A DNA stretch of 64,000 nt from Paenibacillus silviterrae (GCF_030167925.1 NZ_JASKUT010000001.1:682001-746000); one strand, 5' to 3'. Positions 45,250-55,065 are shown, counted from the first letter of the stretch. The notes: generated by a model from the sequence alone, not told the origin. Numbers and translations: made by a program.

Positions 45250-47412
45250 ATGTTTAGCTGGATCCAGAATGTTTCAAAAAAATGGATCGTAACGACCGTA
45301 GCAGTCATCGCTGTCATTGCTGTTGTCGGTGTTTCTTTGTTGAATGGAGGGGGACCAAATACCCAGGGCGCTGCTCCTGCCGGTACGGTAGCACCCGGAC
45401 AGCCCGGCGCTTCCCCGGCGCAGCGCGGCGGACCTCGCTCGTTTCCAGTAGAGACGCAGGTCGTTAAGATGTCCGATATGGGCGGCGGACAGGTGTTTAC
45501 AGGATCAATCACTCCGCAATATACTACTAACGTCTCCTCCCGTGTCAGCGGCCGGGTAACGGAGGTTATGGTGAAGGTCGGAGACAGGATTAAAGCAGGC
45601 GATCCGCTGGCGAAGCTGGATACCTCAACGCTGCAGCAGCAAATATCCCAGCAGGAGAACGCTCTTGCCGTGAGCTCGGCACAGCTGCAAAAGGCTATTA
45701 AGGATCAGGCGAATGCCGAAGCAACGGCGGAGAAACGAATCGCCTCTCAGCGGGCAACCAATGAGAAAAGCATTTTGGATCTGCAGAATCAGATCGCAAC
45801 ACTCAAGCAGCAGGTTGCCATCTCGCAAGCGAATTTCAACAAGGCGATCAGCGATCAGCAGAACACGATTGCGGCAGCGAAGCAAGCGGTCGCGATTTCC
45901 CAGCAAAGCCTGAACAGCGCGATCGTTACTTATAACACGAACCTGGAGAACGCGAAGAACGCCCTCACCGCGCAGCAGGACAGCTATTTAACCTCCCAAG
46001 CGAATGCGATTAACAACCTGCAGTCGCTGCAGCTCGATGTGCAGGCTGCACAGAACGCTTATATCGCTGCCGTGACCAGCAGAAACGGGATTGACGCTGC
46101 GCTGGTCAAGCTCCAGCAGGCACAGCTGAAGCTGGAGCAGGCGCAGAATCCGTCGAGCGTGTCACAGACCGCGCTGATTAACGCGCAGAACGCGGTGGAG
46201 ACGGCGGAAGCCTCGCAAGCGGTACAGCTTGCGCAAGAGCAGCTGAACCGGGATTTGATCACGCTGACCAATGCGCAAAATACGCTTTCGATGATTATGG
46301 AAACCAACTCGCAAACGGTGCAGAAGGACCAGCTGGCCTTGGCAAACGCAGAAGCCACGCTGCAGCTGAGCCTGGGCTCCTTGAACGCTACGCTTTCGCA
46401 AAACGAGCAGGATTACATAAACTCACAATCCAAGGAAGGGCTCGCCGTAAACCAGGCTCAATACCAGCAAGCCCAAACGAACCTGCGCAACCTGCAGGAG
46501 CAGCTTCAGGACGGCGTACTGCTGTCCCCGGTTGACGGGGTGGTCACAGCCATTAATACGCCGGTCGGCCAGAACGCCGGCTCACAGGCGAATATCGTAT
46601 CGATCGCCGCGGTTGACCCTGTTCAGGCTACAGTAAGCATCTCTGAGGCCACGATCGGTAAAATCAAGGTTGGCATGGAAATGAAGGTGAATGTACCGAC
46701 CCTGAACAAAACCTTCGATGGCATCGTATCGGCGGTTCGTCCTACACTTGATGCGGTGACGAAGTCGTACGGCGTTGACATCCAGGTGAATGACCCGAAG
46801 CATGAGCTGCTGCCGGGCATGTTTGCGACGTCAAGCCTCAAATCGGAGGGCCGCAAAGCGATCATGGTGCCGGCCGATGCGGTGCTCAGCCAGCCGAGCG
46901 GCAACGCGGTTTTCATCGTGCAGGAGGGACGTGCCCGCAAGGTGTCCGTGAAGGTCGGAACGCTTACCAGCGCGCTGTTTGAAATTACAAGCGGGCTGAA
47001 GGAAGGCGACGAGATCGTTGTTAAGGGACAGGAGCTGCTGTCCGATCGGGCTGCAGTCCAAGTGGTGCAGCCGGGTCAGGAGGGCGCGGCCCAGCCAAGC
47101 GGCGGGCAGCGTCAGCAGGGGACCCCGAACGGGCAGCCGGGCGCGCCAACCGACCAGCAAGGAAACCAGCAGGGCAATCAGCGCACGCAGCGCCAGCAGG
47201 GTAATCAGGGCGGGCAGAACGGCCAGAGCGGGCAGAACGGCCAAAGCGGACCGAACGGACAAGGCGCACAAAGCGGACAGAACGGACAAAGCGGACAGAA
47301 TGCGCCAAGCGGTCAAGGCGGTCAAGGCAATCAGCGGCAGCCGCAGACCAATCAGCAAGGGAGTCCGCAGGGGAGCCAAGGGCAAACCGAGAGAGCGGGT
47401 GGAGGTCAGTGA
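45250..47412 (+). CDS. RND-type efflux adaptor (HlyD/AcrA family) with long coiled coil and Gln/Gly/Asn-rich tail
   Basis: The membrane-fusion partner of the pump encoded next, 720 residues. An N-terminal membrane anchor (about 12-32) and Pro/Gly linker lead to a barrel-sandwich half (VSGRVTEVMVKVGDRIKAGDPLAKLD), an exceptionally long helical region (about 120-430, rich in Gln, Asn, Ala and Leu), the second half (LLSPVDGVVTAINTPVGQ), and beta-barrel domains. The last about 110 residues are low complexity with GQNGQS-type repeats. ATG 45250 is chosen because AGGAGGG is 7 bases before it and only one base before ATG 45244. The pump start overlaps its stop by 4 bases. Confidence 0.9.
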   Translation: MFSWIQNVSKKWIVTTVAVIAVIAVVGVSLLNGGGPNTQGAAPAGTVAPGQPGASPAQRGGPRSFPVETQVVKMSDMGGGQVFTGSITPQYTTNVSSRVSGRVTEVMVKVGDRIKAGDPLAKLDTSTLQQQISQQENALAVSSAQLQKAIKDQANAEATAEKRIASQRATNEKSILDLQNQIATLKQQVAISQANFNKAISDQQNTIAAAKQAVAISQQSLNSAIVTYNTNLENAKNALTAQQDSYLTSQANAINNLQSLQLDVQAAQNAYIAAVTSRNGIDAALVKLQQAQLKLEQAQNPSSVSQTALINAQNAVETAEASQAVQLAQEQLNRDLITLTNAQNTLSMIMETNSQTVQKDQLALANAEATLQLSLGSLNATLSQNEQDYINSQSKEGLAVNQAQYQQAQTNLRNLQEQLQDGVLLSPVDGVVTAINTPVGQNAGSQANIVSIAAVDPVQATVSISEATIGKIKVGMEMKVNVPTLNKTFDGIVSAVRPTLDAVTKSYGVDIQVNDPKHELLPGMFATSSLKSEGRKAIMVPADAVLSQPSGNAVFIVQEGRARKVSVKVGTLTSALFEITSGLKEGDEIVVKGQELLSDRAAVQVVQPGQEGAAQPSGGQRQQGTPNGQPGAPTDQQGNQQGNQRTQRQQGNQGGQNGQSGQNGQSGPNGQGAQSGQNGQSGQNAPSGQGGQGNQRQPQTNQQGSPQGSQGQTERAGGGQ

Positions 47413-50400
47413 AGTTAGCGAATTTCTCGGTTAACCGTCCGGTTACCATTATGATGCTGATGATCGCCATCACGATACTGGGCTCGATCGCAGCACCCTT
47501 GCTTCCGGTGGATTTATACCCGAATATGGAAATTCCGACGGCTTCCGTATCCGTCAACTGGGCAGGCGCTTCTCCAGCACAGGTAGAGGCGCAAGTGACC
47601 AGCCGGATCGAGGCTTCGATGGCTACGATCGCCAATGTATCCTCCGTGTCCTCGAACTCAAGGACAGGAGGAAGCACCGTCACGGTGCAGTTCAATTACG
47701 GCACCGACATTATGGAGGCTACCCAGACGATGCGGGAACGGCTCGACCGGGTGCGAAGGCAGCTTCCATCGGACGCCGACGCGCCGGTCGTCAACCGGGC
47801 GGACCCGAATAGCCAGGCGATTATGAACCTGTCGCTTTACGGGAAGGATGCCGATCTGCTGACCCTGCGCGATCTTGCCGACAACGTCGTCAGCCCCGCC
47901 GTGCAGCGGGTAGACGGCGTGGCATCGGTTAGCGTGACGGGTGGACGTACTAGACAAATTCAAGTGCTGCTCGATCAGAATAAGCTGCTGCAGTACGGAC
48001 TCACCCTTAATTCGGTGACCCAGGCGCTAGGAAACGATAACCAGACGCAGGATGCGGGCTTGGTGTATAAAGGTCAGCAGCTGGTACCGCTTCGCATCAA
48101 CGGCGAATTTAAATCAACCGGGGAGATTGAAAAAGTACGGGTGCCGCTGTCACGCGGCCAATCCGTACCGCTCAGCGAGCTTGCCAAAATCGTCGATACG
48201 TATCAGGAGGTTACCTTCGATGCGAGACGCAACGGGGAGCAAAGCGTAGGCTTATCCATTCAGAAGCAATCGGACGGGAACACCGTATCCGTCGCCGATA
48301 ACATTCGCAAGACGATGAAGGAAATTGAGAGCCAGCTGCCGGAGGGCGTCAAGCTGGCCGTGCTGAACGATTCGTCGAAATTCATTAAGAGCTCGATCAA
48401 TACCGTAATAGAGCATACGTTGTTCGGGGCTATTTTTTCCATCATTGTTCTTATGCTGTTCTTAAATAGTATTCGGGCAACGCTGATTATCGGTGTCGTA
48501 ATTCCGATCTCGGTTATCAGCACCTTCAGTATGATGTACTTCGGCAACCAGACGATCAATACGATCACGCTTGGCGGCTTGGCGCTCGGTCTCGGCTCGC
48601 TTGTCGACTTTGCCGTGGTAGTGCTGGAGAGCATTTTCCGCAAAAGGGATGAGGGCTTATCTCCGATAGAAGCAGCCAAGAAGGGTACCGCTGAGGTCGG
48701 TACGGCGGTGCTTGCATCCGCCCTGGCACAGATTGCCGTTTTTGCGCCGACGGTGTTCATTAACGGCATCATCAAAAACTTCTTTGCGCCGATGGCGCTT
48801 ACGGTAAGCTTCTCCCATATCGCCGCCTTGTTCGCGGCCATCACACTCGTTCCGATGCTTGCGGCGAAGCTGCTGAAGAAGCATCATGAGGAGACGCTGC
48901 CTGAAGGCCGCTCCTACAACCCTGCCGTGTGGTTCGGCAGAGGAATGAACCGGTTCACCTCCGGCTATGCCTTGATTCTTCGCTGGTCGCTCGGCCATCG
49001 CTGGGTGATCGTTGTGGCAACGGTTGCCATGCTGGGAGGAAGCGTCTTTCTTGTCAAATTCGTCGGCAATGAGCTGATGCCCTCTACCGATGAAGGGCAG
49101 TTCAATGTCAACATCAGCATGCCACAAGGCACGAAATTCGAGATTACCAACGATATCGCCACGAAGGTAGAGAACAAAATCAAGGATCTGCCCGATGTCG
49201 ATACCATCTTCACTACCGTGGGTAGCGCGGGGGGAGGAGCCTTTCAAAGCGCCTCCACGAACAACGCCAGCATTGCGGTAACGCTCAAACCCCTGGGAGA
49301 ACGCACACTGAAAACCCAGCAGGTAGTCGATCAGGTGCGTACGCTGACGCAGGGATACCCTGGTGCGCAGATCAACGTTAACGCACGCTCCTCCGTCCGG
49401 CTTCCGGGTCTTGGAGGCGGCGGGGGCGGAGCCGATTCGGTTGTTGTCAACCTGAACGGGCCCGATATGGCCGTGCTCAGCAAGCTGGGTGACATGGTTG
49501 CGGAAGAGATGCGAGCACTGCCGACCCTGCGAAGCGTCCAGAATACGCTGGAGCGAAGTATTCCCGCCTATGATCTCAAGATCGACCGGGACGCGGCTTC
49601 CTACTATGGAGTAACCGCGAGAGAGGTCATGACCGCCCTCCGGACGGCGTACCAGGGCTCGGTGGCGACCCAGTTTAAAGCAGGGGACACGCAAATTTCC
49701 GTGCTGGTGAAATTCCCGTCGGAATTCACCAACAACCTCGAGAATTTAAATCAAATCGTCATTAATGCGCAAGGGGGAGCTCAAGTTCCGCTCAGCGCCA
49801 TTGCAAAGGTTGAGCCGGGCTCGAGTCCGGTTCAGATCCGGCACATTAACGGCGAACGTCTGACGACTGTACAAGGGGCCGTATCGGGTGCGCCGCTTGG
49901 CGACGTTATGAAGCAGGTGGAGGAGATTTTGAAGAACATCCCCGCGCCGGACGGTTATTCGATTACTTTGGCTTCCAGACAAGATACGAACAGTGCCTTC
50001 AGCAGCCTTTATCTGATGCTGATCCTGTCGGTCGTGCTGGTATACATGGTGATGGCGAGCCAATTCGAGTCGTTGTACGGACCGTTTATCATCATGTTCT
50101 CACTGCCGCCGACCTTTATCGGCGCCATTGTAGGACTGTATCTGACGAACCGGACGATCAACATGAACTCCATTATGGGGATGATTATGCTGGTCGGGAT
50201 CGTGGTGAATAACGCGATTGTACTGGTCGACTATACCAACCAGCTTCGCAAACGGGGGTATACGCTGTACGATGCGTTAATCGAAGCAGGCAAGGTGCGC
50301 TTGCGGCCGATTATGATGACTACCGCAGTGACGGTACTGGCGATGCTGCCTCTTGTCATCGGCTTCGGAGAAGGGGCTGAGGCGCAAGCGTCCATGGCTA

Positions 50401-50558
50401 CGGTAGTGGCCTTCGGCTTGACCTTCTCCACGATTATTACTCTGGTGCTGATTCCGGTGGTGTATACGTTCTTGGACGGCATCATGGATGCGATTAAGCG
50501 CCGCTTCCGGCGCGGTAAGCCTGCCGAGCTGACGAGCGATTCGGCTGCCGGCGTATAG
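47409..50558 (+). CDS. RND superfamily efflux pump (AcrB/SwrC-like)
   Basis: A 1049-residue proton-driven exporter. The protein opens with the family motif NRPVTIMMLMIAITILG and shows two halves, each with a large extracytoplasmic domain and six helices (ALGLGSLVDFAVVVLESI, MLVGIVVNNAIVLVDYTNQL with conserved charged residues). GTG 47409 overlaps the adaptor stop and has GGAGG before it. Among Gram-positives the best known relative is Bacillus SwrC/YerP, which exports surfactin and antibiotics; lipopeptides are thus a reasonable but unproven cargo here. No TolC-like channel is expected. Confidence 0.93.
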   Translation: MKLANFSVNRPVTIMMLMIAITILGSIAAPLLPVDLYPNMEIPTASVSVNWAGASPAQVEAQVTSRIEASMATIANVSSVSSNSRTGGSTVTVQFNYGTDIMEATQTMRERLDRVRRQLPSDADAPVVNRADPNSQAIMNLSLYGKDADLLTLRDLADNVVSPAVQRVDGVASVSVTGGRTRQIQVLLDQNKLLQYGLTLNSVTQALGNDNQTQDAGLVYKGQQLVPLRINGEFKSTGEIEKVRVPLSRGQSVPLSELAKIVDTYQEVTFDARRNGEQSVGLSIQKQSDGNTVSVADNIRKTMKEIESQLPEGVKLAVLNDSSKFIKSSINTVIEHTLFGAIFSIIVLMLFLNSIRATLIIGVVIPISVISTFSMMYFGNQTINTITLGGLALGLGSLVDFAVVVLESIFRKRDEGLSPIEAAKKGTAEVGTAVLASALAQIAVFAPTVFINGIIKNFFAPMALTVSFSHIAALFAAITLVPMLAAKLLKKHHEETLPEGRSYNPAVWFGRGMNRFTSGYALILRWSLGHRWVIVVATVAMLGGSVFLVKFVGNELMPSTDEGQFNVNISMPQGTKFEITNDIATKVENKIKDLPDVDTIFTTVGSAGGGAFQSASTNNASIAVTLKPLGERTLKTQQVVDQVRTLTQGYPGAQINVNARSSVRLPGLGGGGGGADSVVVNLNGPDMAVLSKLGDMVAEEMRALPTLRSVQNTLERSIPAYDLKIDRDAASYYGVTAREVMTALRTAYQGSVATQFKAGDTQISVLVKFPSEFTNNLENLNQIVINAQGGAQVPLSAIAKVEPGSSPVQIRHINGERLTTVQGAVSGAPLGDVMKQVEEILKNIPAPDGYSITLASRQDTNSAFSSLYLMLILSVVLVYMVMASQFESLYGPFIIMFSLPPTFIGAIVGLYLTNRTINMNSIMGMIMLVGIVVNNAIVLVDYTNQLRKRGYTLYDALIEAGKVRLRPIMMTTAVTVLAMLPLVIGFGEGAEAQASMATVVAFGLTFSTIITLVLIPVVYTFLDGIMDAIKRRFRRGKPAELTSDSAAGV

Positions 50559-50599
50559 CAGGCAATGAACTATGGTTACTACAGTAAGGAGACAACACA

Positions 50600-53443
50600 A
50601 TGAAGCCATTTAGGAATGATTTCGCACGGCGCAGCTGGTCTTGGGCGATGCTGCTGCTTCTTATATGGTCGTCCTTTGCAGGCGGGGGAGCTGCGCTAGC
50701 CGCAGACGCTCCCTCGCAGGCAAACGAGCCGATGGTGCAGGTGACGGGCGGCCAAGGCTTTTCCGTGGCGCTGAAAGCGGACGGAACCGTATGGGCTTGG
50801 GGGGATAATCTGCGGGGGAAGCTCGGAACAGCGGGGGGGAACCGGTTTGTTCCAAGTCAGGTTGAAGGACTGACGGGCATTACTGCTCTCGCCGCCGGTC
50901 TGAACCATACCCTTGCCTTGAAAAAAGACGGAACCGTATGGGCTTGGGGGCAGAACGATAGCGGACAGCTTGGCGACGGCACGCAGACGGACCGGATGAC
51001 GCCGTTTCAAATCAAGGGACTGGAAAATATCGTTTCTATCGCTGCAGGGAATTCGCATTCGGTTGCTTTAAAAAAGGACGGGACCGTCTGGACCTGGGGA
51101 GCGAACGACAGGGGCCAGCTGGGCGATGGCACGACGACCGGGAGAAATGTTCCGGCGATGATTCCTAATCTGCAATATATTAAAGCGATCGCATCCGGAG
51201 CGAACCACGTGCTTGCGATATGGAACAGTCCGTACGACGGCTATAAGAATCAGGTTTGCGTATGGGGCGCCGCCAGCTATGGAACCCAGATGAATCAGTA
51301 TTCCACGGGTTATCTCACCGTGCCTTACTTCATTCCGTATTTTACGGATGCGGTGGAGATTGCAGCGGGGAACGGGTTTTCCCTAGCACTGAACGACATG
51401 GGCTATTTGTACGCATGGGGCACCAACTTTGCCGGGCAGCTGGGGGACGGCAGCTACAATGACAAATCGACGCTGAGCAATAGTATAAGTTTGCCGAAAG
51501 TGAAAAAGATTGCTGCAGGAAATTCCCATGCCATGGCATTGACCCGCGATAATGAGCTCTATGTGTGGGGCTCTAACGGCTTGGGGCAGCTGGGTACGAA
51601 GGAAGTGGAGAAATATAGTGTTCCCATGGAGATGGAATCGTTAGGCAAGGTCGAAGCCTTCGGGACCGGAAGGTTTCATTCCTTCGCAGTGAAGGAAGAC
51701 GGTTCGCTCTGGACCTGGGGCAACAATACGCTCGGCCAGCTGGGCGACGGAACGACAACAGACCGGTATAAGCCACAGCAGGTGGGGGATTTTAACGTAA
51801 AAGCTGCGGCTGCCCCGCCAAGCAAGGGGGATGAGGGGCCAAAGACGGACAGCTATTCCATGGCGGATGTCGCTCTTTCAGCAGGGGAAAGCTTTACGAT
51901 GGTCCGTAACAATGGACAGCTCTGGGCCTTTGGGGAGAACACGTTCGGGCAGCTCGGCCTGGACAAAGGAAATTACAGAAATAAACCTTCTGCACTCAGC
52001 TCCCTGAAGGAAGTGAAGCAAGTCGCTGCAGGCTATGGGCATACGGCCGTTCTGAAGTCCGACGGAACCGTCTGGACCTGGGGGAACAACATTTACGGCC
52101 AGCTCGGGGACGGGACGACGGACGGCAGGAGGGAGCCGGCGCCTATTCCCGGACTGTCCGAAGCGGCTGCCGTAGCTGTGGGCAACAGCTTTACGATCGT
52201 TCTGAAGGCGGACGGGACCGTTTGGGGGGCCGGAGACAACAGCTTCGGTCAGCTTGCGAACGGCCAGGTCATGGGAGAGAAAAGCTTGATTCGGATCCCC
52301 GGCTTAAGCAATATTCAAGCGATAGCCGCAGGCTATAACCACGCGCTTGCCTTGAGCTCGGACGGCAAGGTATGGGCATGGGGAGACAATACGGGCGGGC
52401 AGCTCGGCAATGGCAAAGGGGACGCAGTACGCTACGCCGTGCCTGTGAATCGTCTTTCAGACGTTAAGGCCATCGCAGCAGGGCGGACGCACTCTCTTGC
52501 CCTGAAGAAGGACGGCACCGTGTGGGCATGGGGCTACAATACGTACGGCCAGCTCGGGGACGGTACCTCCACGCTCCGCAAGGAGCCCGTCATCCTGGAA
52601 CTCAATCATGTAGCGGCTATTGCAGCGGGAGGTTATCACTCCTTGGCATTGAGGCAGGATGGCAGCTTATGGGCTTGGGGTTCGAACACTCAGGGACAGC
52701 TGGGGGATGGGTCGAACACAAGCAGTGTGAAGCAGGTAAAGGTAGCGATACCCGGAGCAATTGCTTCAATCGCAGCGGGGGGCTCGCACTCAGCGGCCAT
52801 GCTGCAGGATGGGTCCGTATGGACCTGGGGCTCGAATATCAATGGTCAGCTGGGAGACGGTTCATTTAAGAACAGTACTACTCCGACGGCAGTGGGAGGG
52901 TTCTCACCTTTATTCGGTGATTTGGCCGGACATTGGGCGGAGAAGGCTATTGCCGCCGCTGCCGGCAAGGGCTATGTCGACGGTTATGAGGACGGAAGCT
53001 TCCGGCCCGAGCTGCCTGTCACGAGAGCGGAATTTGCAAAGTTGACTGCAGTGGCGTTGAAGCTGCCGACGTCAGCGCCGTCCGCTGGGCAATCGTGGAG
53101 CGTGCCGTACATCGATGCCTTGCTTGCAGCGGGAGTGTACGGGCAAGAGGACGTCCAAGCTGCATGGGATGAGCCGATGACCCGTGCGGAGATGGCCAGA
53201 GTTGCCGTGCGGGCGGCAATCAAGGAACTTCAGTCGCCTCAGGCTGTGGTGCAAACTGCGTGGGCTCTGCAGAATGCCGTAAAGCTCGGCTTGCTGCAGG
53301 GGCTGTCCGGCGGCCGGTTGGCTCCGGAGGAACGGACAACGAGAGCGCAGTCGATTGTCATTATTGAGCGGATGCTTACGGTTGCGGCAGGAGGCACGCT
53401 CGAACCGGATGCAGAGGCTGTGAGGCAGGCAGAAGCATTATAA
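50600..53443 (+). CDS. Secreted RCC1-repeat protein with two seven-bladed propellers and SLH anchor
   Basis: A 947-residue surface protein. It has a signal peptide (about 1-35), then 14 RCC1-type repeats of about 50 residues, each with a WxWGxNxxGQLGDG core. Seven precede a Lys/Asp/Pro linker (about 400-420) and seven follow, so two complete seven-bladed beta propellers are predicted. The C-terminus (about 771-935) has S-layer homology domains (GDLAGHWAEKAI, GYEDGSFRPELPVTRAEF, MTRAEMARVAV, ERTTRAQS) that bind pyruvylated wall polymers. It starts 41 bases after the RND pump, so it is probably co-transcribed. Ligand unknown. Confidence 0.92.
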   Translation: MKPFRNDFARRSWSWAMLLLLIWSSFAGGGAALAADAPSQANEPMVQVTGGQGFSVALKADGTVWAWGDNLRGKLGTAGGNRFVPSQVEGLTGITALAAGLNHTLALKKDGTVWAWGQNDSGQLGDGTQTDRMTPFQIKGLENIVSIAAGNSHSVALKKDGTVWTWGANDRGQLGDGTTTGRNVPAMIPNLQYIKAIASGANHVLAIWNSPYDGYKNQVCVWGAASYGTQMNQYSTGYLTVPYFIPYFTDAVEIAAGNGFSLALNDMGYLYAWGTNFAGQLGDGSYNDKSTLSNSISLPKVKKIAAGNSHAMALTRDNELYVWGSNGLGQLGTKEVEKYSVPMEMESLGKVEAFGTGRFHSFAVKEDGSLWTWGNNTLGQLGDGTTTDRYKPQQVGDFNVKAAAAPPSKGDEGPKTDSYSMADVALSAGESFTMVRNNGQLWAFGENTFGQLGLDKGNYRNKPSALSSLKEVKQVAAGYGHTAVLKSDGTVWTWGNNIYGQLGDGTTDGRREPAPIPGLSEAAAVAVGNSFTIVLKADGTVWGAGDNSFGQLANGQVMGEKSLIRIPGLSNIQAIAAGYNHALALSSDGKVWAWGDNTGGQLGNGKGDAVRYAVPVNRLSDVKAIAAGRTHSLALKKDGTVWAWGYNTYGQLGDGTSTLRKEPVILELNHVAAIAAGGYHSLALRQDGSLWAWGSNTQGQLGDGSNTSSVKQVKVAIPGAIASIAAGGSHSAAMLQDGSVWTWGSNINGQLGDGSFKNSTTPTAVGGFSPLFGDLAGHWAEKAIAAAAGKGYVDGYEDGSFRPELPVTRAEFAKLTAVALKLPTSAPSAGQSWSVPYIDALLAAGVYGQEDVQAAWDEPMTRAEMARVAVRAAIKELQSPQAVVQTAWALQNAVKLGLLQGLSGGRLAPEERTTRAQSIVIIERMLTVAAGGTLEPDAEAVRQAEAL

Positions 53444-53450
53444 CTATGGG

Positions 53451-53489
53451 AAAGACCGCCCGGCACTTGCGCCGCGGCGGTCTTTTTTT
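53451..53489. terminator. Terminator after the RCC1/SLH gene
   Basis: AAAGACCGCC (53451-53460) and GGCGGTCTTT (53477-53486) are perfect arms with a T tract; it may also help stop the converging isomerase gene. Confidence 0.88.
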
Positions 53490-53496
53490 CGTTAGC

Positions 53497-54759
53497 TTAT
53501 GCAGCACGGTCCGGCTTTCCGAGGAACTTCCAAAAGGTCCCGCCCAGCAGATCTTCTACATCCCGCTTGATCTCGTCCTCCTCAAGACGCCAGCCGGCGT
53601 CGAACAGATCGGCATATTTGTCGTACAACACCTTGGCAATGATGCCGCGCGAGTGGTCCCACTTGTATAACAGCTGGTCCAGGATCCGGCAATCGGAATG
53701 CTGCGGAATGATACTGCCGCCAAGCAGCTCGAAACGCATGCGGGTAATTTCCTCGATCAAGCTCGGATTGTTCAAGAACCACCAGCAGCCGAAGATCAGC
53801 AGATTGCGGTTTTTTCTTGCCGTGACGGCAAGCTCGTGCTGATTCTCGCGGGAGAGCATGGTGACGAGAAACTTCACATCCTGATATTTGCTGACGATGC
53901 GCTCGACCGTCCCGATATCGCTTTTGCCAAGGCTGTCTCCAGCATCCTTAAGAGACGGATTGACCTTGCGCTTCACGCCGATCATCATCGCGAACGGGAT
54001 GGCCGCCTCACGGGCTACAGGGATAATACACTCGTCAATAATGCGTGCGCGGACCGAATCCTCCGGATAAGCAAAGTCATTCGGCAGCGATACGGCCATG
54101 TAGAGCGGATTCATCCGGGCGATCCAGTCCTTCAGGAAACGGCGTATTTCGGCAAGCGTGGAGCCGGACAGATCCTCCTTCACATCGTAGCCCTGCTCGG
54201 CCAGCTTCGGCCAAGTGCCGTCCCATAAATTAAGCAGCGGATCAATCCGCAGTGCCGCCAGGAAACGGGGATCAACGGACCCCCCTTCAGCCCAGCGCTC
54301 TCGCTCGTACGCGTCGAACGGATCGTTCGTCATGACGACGGTTTTCACCTTAGCAAGCTCCAGAATTCTGTCGATATACTCACTTGCACTCACATGGGCA
54401 TAATAAGAGCGATACTCCTCCAAATCCCGCTTGCCGACATCGAACCCAAGCCGGTTTAATACCGTAACGACGCCGCGGCACGCTTCGCTGTAAGGGGTGT
54501 GCTCGATAAAGAGCGTCTGCCAGATCAGATCCGCCTGTTCCCGCTTGGTCATTTGCCAGAAGTCTTCATAGGATAAATCCTGTCTGTAGCGGAACGTCTC
54601 CGCAATCAAGTAATGATAGGTAAGCAGCTCATCCACCCCCCATAGCAACAGTTCCCCGAACGACTCGGCGAATAAATGGGTGTGAATGTCGGTAACCGGG
54701 GTATTCCGAACGGCTTCATGAACGAACTCAAGCAGCTGATCCTTCGACTGAATACTCAT
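53497..54759 (-). CDS. Glucuronate isomerase-like metal enzyme (UxaC family)
   Basis: A 420-residue TIM-barrel enzyme of the uronate isomerase branch of the amidohydrolase superfamily. It shows the metal-binding DIHTHLF (HxH) near the N-terminus, the family blocks WGVDELLTYHYLIAE, TNDPFDAYERERW, and a late GGSIIPQHSDCRIL. UxaC proper has about 470 residues, so this is a shorter relative; substrate may differ from glucuronate. AGGAGG lies before ATG 54759, inside the open frame that begins with TTG 54780. No other hexuronate genes lie nearby. Confidence 0.8.
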   Translation of the reverse strand: MSIQSKDQLLEFVHEAVRNTPVTDIHTHLFAESFGELLLWGVDELLTYHYLIAETFRYRQDLSYEDFWQMTKREQADLIWQTLFIEHTPYSEACRGVVTVLNRLGFDVGKRDLEEYRSYYAHVSASEYIDRILELAKVKTVVMTNDPFDAYERERWAEGGSVDPRFLAALRIDPLLNLWDGTWPKLAEQGYDVKEDLSGSTLAEIRRFLKDWIARMNPLYMAVSLPNDFAYPEDSVRARIIDECIIPVAREAAIPFAMMIGVKRKVNPSLKDAGDSLGKSDIGTVERIVSKYQDVKFLVTMLSRENQHELAVTARKNRNLLIFGCWWFLNNPSLIEEITRMRFELLGGSIIPQHSDCRILDQLLYKWDHSRGIIAKVLYDKYADLFDAGWRLEEDEIKRDVEDLLGGTFWKFLGKPDRAA

Positions 54760-54931
54760 AAATGATGACGCCTCCTGCAAAATAAGATTATGTTAACGTG
54801 AACAATGACGTTATTATAACACGATTGCCAATCCATGGTATAGAGATAGGCAGGTGCACAGCCCTTTTTTTTCGGAGCTGCATACGCTGTGATTAGTTGA
54901 ACAATTAAATCGCCTGATGGGAGCGGTTCGT

Positions 54932-55009
54932 ATGCATGCTCAAAGCTATGCAGTGATGGCCTTAGTGCTTTTCATCCTGCTCGTGATTTTATTGCTGATT
55001 GCCTTGTAA
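54932..55009 (+). CDS. Micro-ORF, 25-residue hydrophobic peptide (YjcZ/SscA-like)
   Basis: GGGAG precedes the ATG, and the peptide reads MHAQSYAVMALV followed by a run of Phe, Ile, Leu and Val to the end, one membrane-spanning helix. A good terminator follows within 21 bases. The composition recalls the tiny YjcZ/SscA sporulation peptides, although the glycine-rich part of those is missing. Standard gene finders may miss it. The nearby spoVA operon fits a sporulation role, but this is inference. Confidence 0.6.
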   Translation: MHAQSYAVMALVLFILLVILLLIAL

Positions 55010-55029
55010 TTGCCCGGGAAACCTCATCG

Positions 55030-55065
55030 GCCCTTGCGGAATTGTCTCCGAAGGGCTCTTTTTTA
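55030..55065 (+). terminator. Terminator after the micro-ORF
   Basis: GCCCTTGCGGA pairs with TCCGAAGGGC with one bulge, followed by TCTTTTTT. Confidence 0.85.

Noticed and set aside
47200..47330. Repetitive GGACAGAACGG-like units, considered as a CRISPR or tandem repeat array
   Set aside because: They encode the in-frame GQNGQS tail of the adaptor; there are no unique spacers and no cas genes.
48657..49694. 345-codon minus-strand open frame in the RND pump
   Set aside because: Long only because the pump's codon use avoids stops on the complement; His/Gln/Arg-rich with no motif.
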